This document shows, one piece after another, positions 59,347 through 64,000 of a stretch of 64,000 nt of DNA. The translations under genes and the position numbers were made by a program. Every line of letters begins with the position of its first letter. Position 1 is the stretch's first letter. The DNA comes from Arcobacter iocasae (lineage in GTDB: Bacteria; Campylobacterota; Campylobacteria; Campylobacterales; Arcobacteraceae). The notes under the pieces were generated by a model. It did not search any database and had not been told where the DNA came from. It worked only from the letters and a program-made list of their open reading frames with translations. The stretch covers positions 868,001 to 932,000 of the forward strand of contig NZ_CP090177.1 in NCBI RefSeq assembly GCF_042214795.1, in the 5' to 3' direction.

Positions 59347-59985
59347 ATGAAAACAATTACATTTATTTTACTGATTTCAACATTAATATATGGTCATACT
59401 CTACAATTTACCCAATCAGATATTGCAAAGATAAAAGCTGATCCAAATAAAAGTGCAATTATAAAAAGAATACAAAACTATGAGGAATTGGAGAAAAAAA
59501 TTAAAAATTTCTCTACAATTAGAAAACTGGGACACATCAATAGTTTTTACAATAGTATTCTTCCTGAACTTGATAAACAAAAATATGGAATAAGTGATTA
59601 TTGGAGTACAAGAAAAGAGTTTTTGATTGATGGTAGAGGTGATTGTGAAGATTATACCATTGCAAAGTATTTTTCACTTCTTGAAAATGGCTTTTCTAAA
59701 GATAATCTTTTTTTAGCAGTTGTTCAAGTCAAAGGAAAAACTACTAAACATATGGTACTACTTTATTTTCCAACAAGAGATAAAATCCCATATGTCTTAG
59801 ATAATCTTAGTTTTAGAGTAATACCTTTAAATAAAAGACCCTCATTGGAAGTAGATTTTATATTCAATGAAAAAGAATCATATCTTATGAAAAATGATAA
59901 AATAAGTAAAAAAGTAAGAATCAATTGGGGAAAAGAAGATAAATGGAATAACTTACTTAAAAGGGTTTATGTAAACAAGGAGTAA
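59347..59985 (+). CDS. Transglutaminase-like cysteine protease (BTLCP, LapG-like)
   Basis: 212-residue exported protein. The signal peptide is about residues 1-17 (MKTITFILLISTLIYGH). The bacterial transglutaminase-like cysteine-proteinase triad is visible as Cys in DGRGDCEDYTIAKYF, His in TTKHMVLLYF and Asp in VLDNLS. LapG proteases of this family release surface adhesins in answer to cyclic-di-GMP, and the partner LapD and adhesin genes are not in this window. The start at 59347 gives a clean signal peptide, in place of the ATG at 59329. Confidence 0.85.
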   Translation: MKTITFILLISTLIYGHTLQFTQSDIAKIKADPNKSAIIKRIQNYEELEKKIKNFSTIRKLGHINSFYNSILPELDKQKYGISDYWSTRKEFLIDGRGDCEDYTIAKYFSLLENGFSKDNLFLAVVQVKGKTTKHMVLLYFPTRDKIPYVLDNLSFRVIPLNKRPSLEVDFIFNEKESYLMKNDKISKKVRINWGKEDKWNNLLKRVYVNKE

Positions 59986-60008
59986 AAATACTTCCTTAAT
60001 TTACACAA

Positions 60009-61043
60009 CTATTTTTTCTTTTTTGATACAAAAACCTCAGCAACATCTTTTGCATATTGTAATTCACTTGTAATTCCTACACAAGAACAATTTATCTCTG
60101 ATAAAACATATTTATCACTTCCATCTTCATTGTAATCTAAAATATAATCCATAGTCCAAAGTAAAGGATAATTTTGACCATTAAGATATGGTTTTAAATC
60201 TTTTAATCCATTCATTGTAAGTTCTACTACTGCTTTCCATTTTGGCTCACTTGGTGATTCATATTTATATTTTGCTCCAGAAAATAGTGTTGCAGAAAAT
60301 TGTCCCTCTTGTGGTTTTTTATGTACAACAGAAATTGGCTTGTCATTTACAAGTAAAACTCTTATCTCACCTTCACTTATTCGTTCCAAATATCTACACC
60401 CCACAAAGCCAGTTTTTCCAGTAAAATATGCAGCATATTCTGAAATATTGTCTTCAAAGTTTGGCTCAAACTTATGCAAAAATTCATTGATATCATCAAA
60501 ATAAAACTTTTGGTTATTGACAGCTTCCACAGAAAATATAGAACCATCATCTTTTTTTGATACCAAATAAACACCCTCACCTGTTGAGCCATAATTTGTT
60601 TTTAAAACTCTTATTCCATGTTTATCTAAATCAGCGGGAAATCTTGTAGCAAAATCGGTAAAGGTGTGATAAAAATAGCTTTCATCATCTCCTAATTGTG
60701 TGCCTTTTAGTTTGGCTAAAATATCTTTAAAATCAAGATTAATCATAACATCTGGGTGAGTATGCACTTCAATACCAGAATTTCCCAAAGCCTTTAAAAA
60801 TTGAAAATATTCATCCACTTCTTTTAGATTGCCAGGATTGATTCTACTTATTACAGCAACTGCTTTTTCTTTTAAATAATCCAATAAATCGTATTTTCTA
60901 TTTGGTCTATAAAATACAATCTCAGTTTTATAATCTGTTACTTTTTCTATAGCATCCAAGATAGGTTTTGTATCTGGGCGAAAACCATCAAAGCCTTTAT
61001 CGCTTCCTTTTGCATATTCAATTATGAATATAGTGTTTTTCAT
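60009..61043 (-). CDS. ATP-grasp-like protein of unknown substrate
   Basis: 344-residue protein. NYGSTGEGVYLV (about residue 163) resembles the glycine-rich ATP-binding loop of ATP-grasp ligases, and later YPLLWTMDYILDYNEDG...LSEINCSCVGI fits the metal-binding end (D...E.N). The N-terminal half (FRPDTKPILDAIEKV, VISRINPGNL) looks like the preATP-grasp fold. The substrate is unknown. Start at 61043 with AAAGGAG upstream. Convergent with the LapG-like gene. Confidence 0.65.
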   Translation of the reverse strand: MKNTIFIIEYAKGSDKGFDGFRPDTKPILDAIEKVTDYKTEIVFYRPNRKYDLLDYLKEKAVAVISRINPGNLKEVDEYFQFLKALGNSGIEVHTHPDVMINLDFKDILAKLKGTQLGDDESYFYHTFTDFATRFPADLDKHGIRVLKTNYGSTGEGVYLVSKKDDGSIFSVEAVNNQKFYFDDINEFLHKFEPNFEDNISEYAAYFTGKTGFVGCRYLERISEGEIRVLLVNDKPISVVHKKPQEGQFSATLFSGAKYKYESPSEPKWKAVVELTMNGLKDLKPYLNGQNYPLLWTMDYILDYNEDGSDKYVLSEINCSCVGITSELQYAKDVAEVFVSKKKK

Positions 61044-61113
61044 TTTGTCTCCTTTTGTTGTCACACAAAAGGATTTTATATTAGAAAAAAAACTTTTTGA
61101 TTACAATTGGATT

Positions 61114-61677
61114 TTAATAGATAAAAATTGGATTTTTTATGATGTCAAAATCAATCATTGCATTCATAAGTGCAAGCTTTGAAGCTGATTTTAAATCTTC
61201 GATTGTAAGGTCTTTTTCAATGATATTTTTAGATTCAAGATACCTTTGTCTTGTAGTACCATTTAACAAAGGCTTCTTAGGTGTATACCAATTAGAGCCA
61301 TCATATAAGGCAATATTTGCAATAGAAGTGTCAGTTAATAAATAGTTTTTAAAAATAATTATCTCATGAGCGTCTTCTTTTTTAGCATAAAGTTCATCTA
61401 AAGAAGCTCTATTTAGATACTTTTTTGAATACTCTATGTTATCATCGTAAACTATTTTAAAACTTTTTATTTCTCTTTTTTTATATTCATCATATCTTAC
61501 ATCTATTATTTCATCGTCATTGTATATAACTTTACATTTTAAAAGTTTACTATTTAAAGGATAGATATACTCATTTAAGTCTATATTTTTCCCAATAGTA
61601 CTTGCTAATCTTAAATTATGAAAATGAAGATTAAATACCTCTTTATCTTCACATTTAATAGTTTCGAAATATTCCAT
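61114..61677 (-). CDS. Class IV aminotransferase-like protein (PabC-like)
   Basis: 187-residue fold-type IV PLP enzyme, shorter than the usual 270. The expected PLP lysine is in the KKYLNRASLDELYAKKE region, aligning with the K-x-LNR motif of aminodeoxychorismate lyase. Also present are LLTDTSIANIALYDGSNWYTPKKPLLNGTTRQRYLE, the cofactor phosphate-binding and substrate-loop part. A 4-aminobenzoate (folate) role is plausible given thyA and folA in this genome, but the short N-terminus makes the exact reaction uncertain. Confidence 0.72.
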   Translation of the reverse strand: MEYFETIKCEDKEVFNLHFHNLRLASTIGKNIDLNEYIYPLNSKLLKCKVIYNDDEIIDVRYDEYKKREIKSFKIVYDDNIEYSKKYLNRASLDELYAKKEDAHEIIIFKNYLLTDTSIANIALYDGSNWYTPKKPLLNGTTRQRYLESKNIIEKDLTIEDLKSASKLALMNAMIDFDIIKNPIFIY

Positions 61678-61767
61678 ATTTTTGACCTAATTTTTTTATT
61701 ATTTTATCAAAAAAAGTGTTTTTAGTCTCTTTTTTGCTAAAATAATAAAAATTGTAATAGGTTATAA

Positions 61768-63939
61768 ATGAAATATATTCTTTTTCTTCTTTTAATTCTA
61801 AGCTCACTTTGCGCAAATAACAAAAAAGAAATTTTACTTTTGCACTCATACAATAATGGATTGAAATGGAGTGATGAGATAACAAATGGTTTACAAAGTG
61901 TTATTTCAAGATATCCAAACTATGAACTTACAATTGAATATATGGATACTAAAAAAAATCATAGTAAAGAATACTTTGAAATTTTATCTTTACTATATAC
62001 AAAAAAATATGCAGATAAAAAATATGATTTAATCATTACAGCAGATAATTATGCTTTTAATTTTGCCCTTACAAATAATAAAAAGATATTTCATGATACT
62101 CCAATTATTTTTTGTGGTCTTGAAAACTATGATAAAATCAAAATCCCAAATAATATGAAAAATTCTGTCACTGGTGTCATAGAATACAAAGAAATCAAAA
62201 AAAACATACAACTTATAGAAGATTCCATAAAAAATTTAAATACTTTGTATATCATAAGTGATAATACTCTATCTTCAAAGGCAATAAGAAATCAGATACT
62301 TGATGCTACTGCAGAACATAAAAATAAAATCAATATTATTTTTGATAAAAAGGTTGATATAAAAACACTAAAACAAAAAATCAAAAAACTTCCAGCAAAT
62401 AGTGCCATACTTTTCACAAGTTTATATAAAGACATAAATGGAGAATTTATCTATGCTAATGATTTAAAAGATTTATTTGAAAATTCTGCTTATCCTATTT
62501 TTGCTATAACTAAAATACATTTAGGAGAAGGTGTAGTTGGTGGGATTATGGTAGATCCATTTGAGCAGGGAAAACTAGCAGGAAATAAAGCCAATGATTT
62601 TTTAAATGGAATACCTATTAAAGACATAGATATATCAACTCCTATTTCAAAACATTATTTTGACTATTCAGTATTAAAAAAGTTTGATTTACTCAATTCA
62701 AATATTCCAATGCAATCGACCACAATAAATAAACCAAAAGACTTTTTTGAAGAGAATAGAAAAATCATAGATAGTACTTTTATTTTATTACCTTTACTTT
62801 TTCTTTTGATTATTGGATTAATTGTTAATATTGTAAAAAAAGTCAATTTAGAGATAAAACTACTAGAACAAACTAAATTAGATAATGTTTTATTAAATAA
62901 TATAAAAAATATAATTTATTGGAAAAGTAAAGAAGGCATTATTTTAGGTTGTAATGATGCTTTATGTAAATACTTAGATCTTTCAAAAGATAAAATTGTG
63001 GGTAAAAAACTAAATGATATCTTTCCTGAAATTTGCCAAAAAGTTGATGACAGAAAAGTATTCGTAAGTGACATAGAAACGACTTTAAGAGATAAGAACA
63101 ATGCTATTTTAAATGTTTTAATTAGACAAAAAATATATTTAAATAAAAAGAATGAAGAAGCAGGAATTGTTACAATAATAAATGATATCACTGATTTAAA
63201 AAAACTAGAGAATCAAAGAAAAAAAGATGAACAATTTATAGTACAACGATCAAAACTTTTTGAAGTAGGAGAGATGATAACTTCTGTTGCTCACCAATGG
63301 AAGGCCCCACTAATAGAAATATCAACCATAGCTCAAGAGTTACTTTATAAAAAAGATATTTCGAAAAGCTCTAGTAAAGAGTTTGTTGATGAAATTATGA
63401 CACAAGTTCAATATATGACAAGCACAATTGATGATTTTAAAGATTTCATAAAACCCTCAATCAGAAAAAGTGAATTTGAAATAAATTCTGCAATAGATCA
63501 ACTTCTAAGAGTAGTTGAACACAATACAAAATACAACTACATAAATGTAGATATAAACTATGAAGAGAATAAATCCTATACAATATATGGTTATGCAAAT
63601 GAGTTTAAACAAGCCATATTAAATATAATAAATAACTCAAAAGATAGTATTTTAAAAAAAAGACAAACCCAAGAGTTTCAAGCAAAAATTTCTATATCAA
63701 TATCTTCAGAAAATGATTTTTTATGTATATCCATAAAAGATAATGGGATTGGAATAAAAGATGAAAATCTAGAAAAAATATTTGAACCATTTTTTACAAG
63801 TAAAAAAAATGGTGATGGATTTGGTCTTTATATGGTAAAACTAATCATTGAAGATAAAATGAATGGCTCAATTAAAGCTTTACCTTGTGATGAAGGAGCA
63901 AATATTTTTATCTGTTTAAAAGATCCAATAGAGAATTAA
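61768..63939 (+). CDS. Sensor histidine kinase with ABC-substrate-binding-like sensor domain
   Basis: 723-residue kinase. A signal peptide (about 1-17) precedes a periplasmic domain resembling ABC_sub_bind (about 20-325, with LLLHSYNNGLKWSDEITNGL, IIFCGLENYD and GGIMVDPFEQGKLAGNKANDFL), then a TM segment (about 338-360), a PAS domain (about 375-490), a DHp helix with His in SVAHQWKAPLIE, and an HATPase domain ending DNGIGIKDENL and GDGFGLYMVKL. It is followed 1 nt later by a response-regulator gene, so the two form a system that senses a small solute. Confidence 0.88.
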   Translation: MKYILFLLLILSSLCANNKKEILLLHSYNNGLKWSDEITNGLQSVISRYPNYELTIEYMDTKKNHSKEYFEILSLLYTKKYADKKYDLIITADNYAFNFALTNNKKIFHDTPIIFCGLENYDKIKIPNNMKNSVTGVIEYKEIKKNIQLIEDSIKNLNTLYIISDNTLSSKAIRNQILDATAEHKNKINIIFDKKVDIKTLKQKIKKLPANSAILFTSLYKDINGEFIYANDLKDLFENSAYPIFAITKIHLGEGVVGGIMVDPFEQGKLAGNKANDFLNGIPIKDIDISTPISKHYFDYSVLKKFDLLNSNIPMQSTTINKPKDFFEENRKIIDSTFILLPLLFLLIIGLIVNIVKKVNLEIKLLEQTKLDNVLLNNIKNIIYWKSKEGIILGCNDALCKYLDLSKDKIVGKKLNDIFPEICQKVDDRKVFVSDIETTLRDKNNAILNVLIRQKIYLNKKNEEAGIVTIINDITDLKKLENQRKKDEQFIVQRSKLFEVGEMITSVAHQWKAPLIEISTIAQELLYKKDISKSSSKEFVDEIMTQVQYMTSTIDDFKDFIKPSIRKSEFEINSAIDQLLRVVEHNTKYNYINVDINYEENKSYTIYGYANEFKQAILNIINNSKDSILKKRQTQEFQAKISISISSENDFLCISIKDNGIGIKDENLEKIFEPFFTSKKNGDGFGLYMVKLIIEDKMNGSIKALPCDEGANIFICLKDPIEN

Positions 63940-63940
63940 A

Positions 63941-64000
63941 ATGAAAATATTATTATTAGAAGATAATAAAAGATTATCAAAACTTATTATTGAAGCCCTA
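63941..64000 (+). CDS. Response regulator (partial, runs off the window)
   Basis: The first 20 residues (MKILLLEDNKRLSKLIIEAL) have the receiver-domain opening with the acidic pair in LLEDN. The reading frame is open to the window end. It begins 1 nt after the kinase stop, so it is the partner regulator. The output domain is outside the window. Confidence 0.8.
   Translation, partial: MKILLLEDNKRLSKLIIEAL

Overview
The window is a contiguous, AT-rich, gene-dense chromosomal segment from a Campylobacterota bacterium, most likely the Arcobacter group (Arcobacteraceae). This rests on the base composition, the HQWRxPL-type sensor kinases, the prpBC-acnD-prpF methylcitrate set, the ndk / DUF177 / rpmF / plsX / fabH block and the overall protein style. 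It is a judgement from reading, not from a database search. No rRNA, tRNA, CRISPR array or prophage was seen.

Layout. 1-9.5 kb: LysR regulator and divergent MFS exporter sharing a symmetric promoter, a tautomerase, an HPP membrane protein, thyA and folA, then a minus-strand operon of an amino-acid ABC importer followed by MarC and LysE-type membrane proteins, and a DMT permease. 9.6-19 kb: allophanate hydrolase (atzF) leading a Dpp-like ABC transporter with a Tat-exported binding protein, followed by a response regulator and CHASE sensor kinase. 19-24 kb: recQ, a VOC protein, an IS110-family insertion sequence and an AraC regulator. 24-30 kb: two tandem BASS symporters and a TetR-controlled operon (two EamA permeases, a 2-hydroxyacid dehydrogenase, an isochorismatase-like hydrolase). 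30-37 kb: an HTH protein of unknown family divergent from the propionate (2-methylcitrate) operon. 37-48 kb: ung, hemC, a Dsb protein, dnaX, murI, a Cache-PAS kinase and metNIQ. 48-53 kb: an accessory patch with a UDG-like protein, a cupin/half-AraC regulator, a CcdAB-type toxin-antitoxin pair, a frame-broken DUF2971 gene and hipBA. 53-64 kb: rho, ahpC, ferredoxin, ndk, DUF177, rpmF, plsX, fabH, an SspB-like protein, a LapG-like protease, an ATP-grasp-like protein, a class IV aminotransferase, and a sensor kinase with the start of its response regulator.

Most notable. The IS110 element (21731-23007) can be read end to end as an RNA-guided recombination system. It has a DEDD plus serine recombinase and a CT dinucleotide at both junctions. 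Its 5' non-coding region holds two internal loops whose strands match, in the right order and polarity, the element's own genomic target and its own two ends. Circularisation would join a -35-like hexamer to a TATAAT box at exactly 17 bp spacing, upstream of the predicted bridge RNA. It sits inside a palindromic intergenic repeat, and a related uninterrupted copy lies at about 50.0 kb. A second unexplained structure is a roughly 150-bp repeat with compensatory changes in its stems, present in two direct copies that bracket hipBA exactly.

Limits: all family assignments come from motifs seen in the translations. Promoter and operator calls are by eye. Several start codons were moved inward from the longest open frame because of Shine-Dalgarno position and family length, and each such change is stated in the entry.
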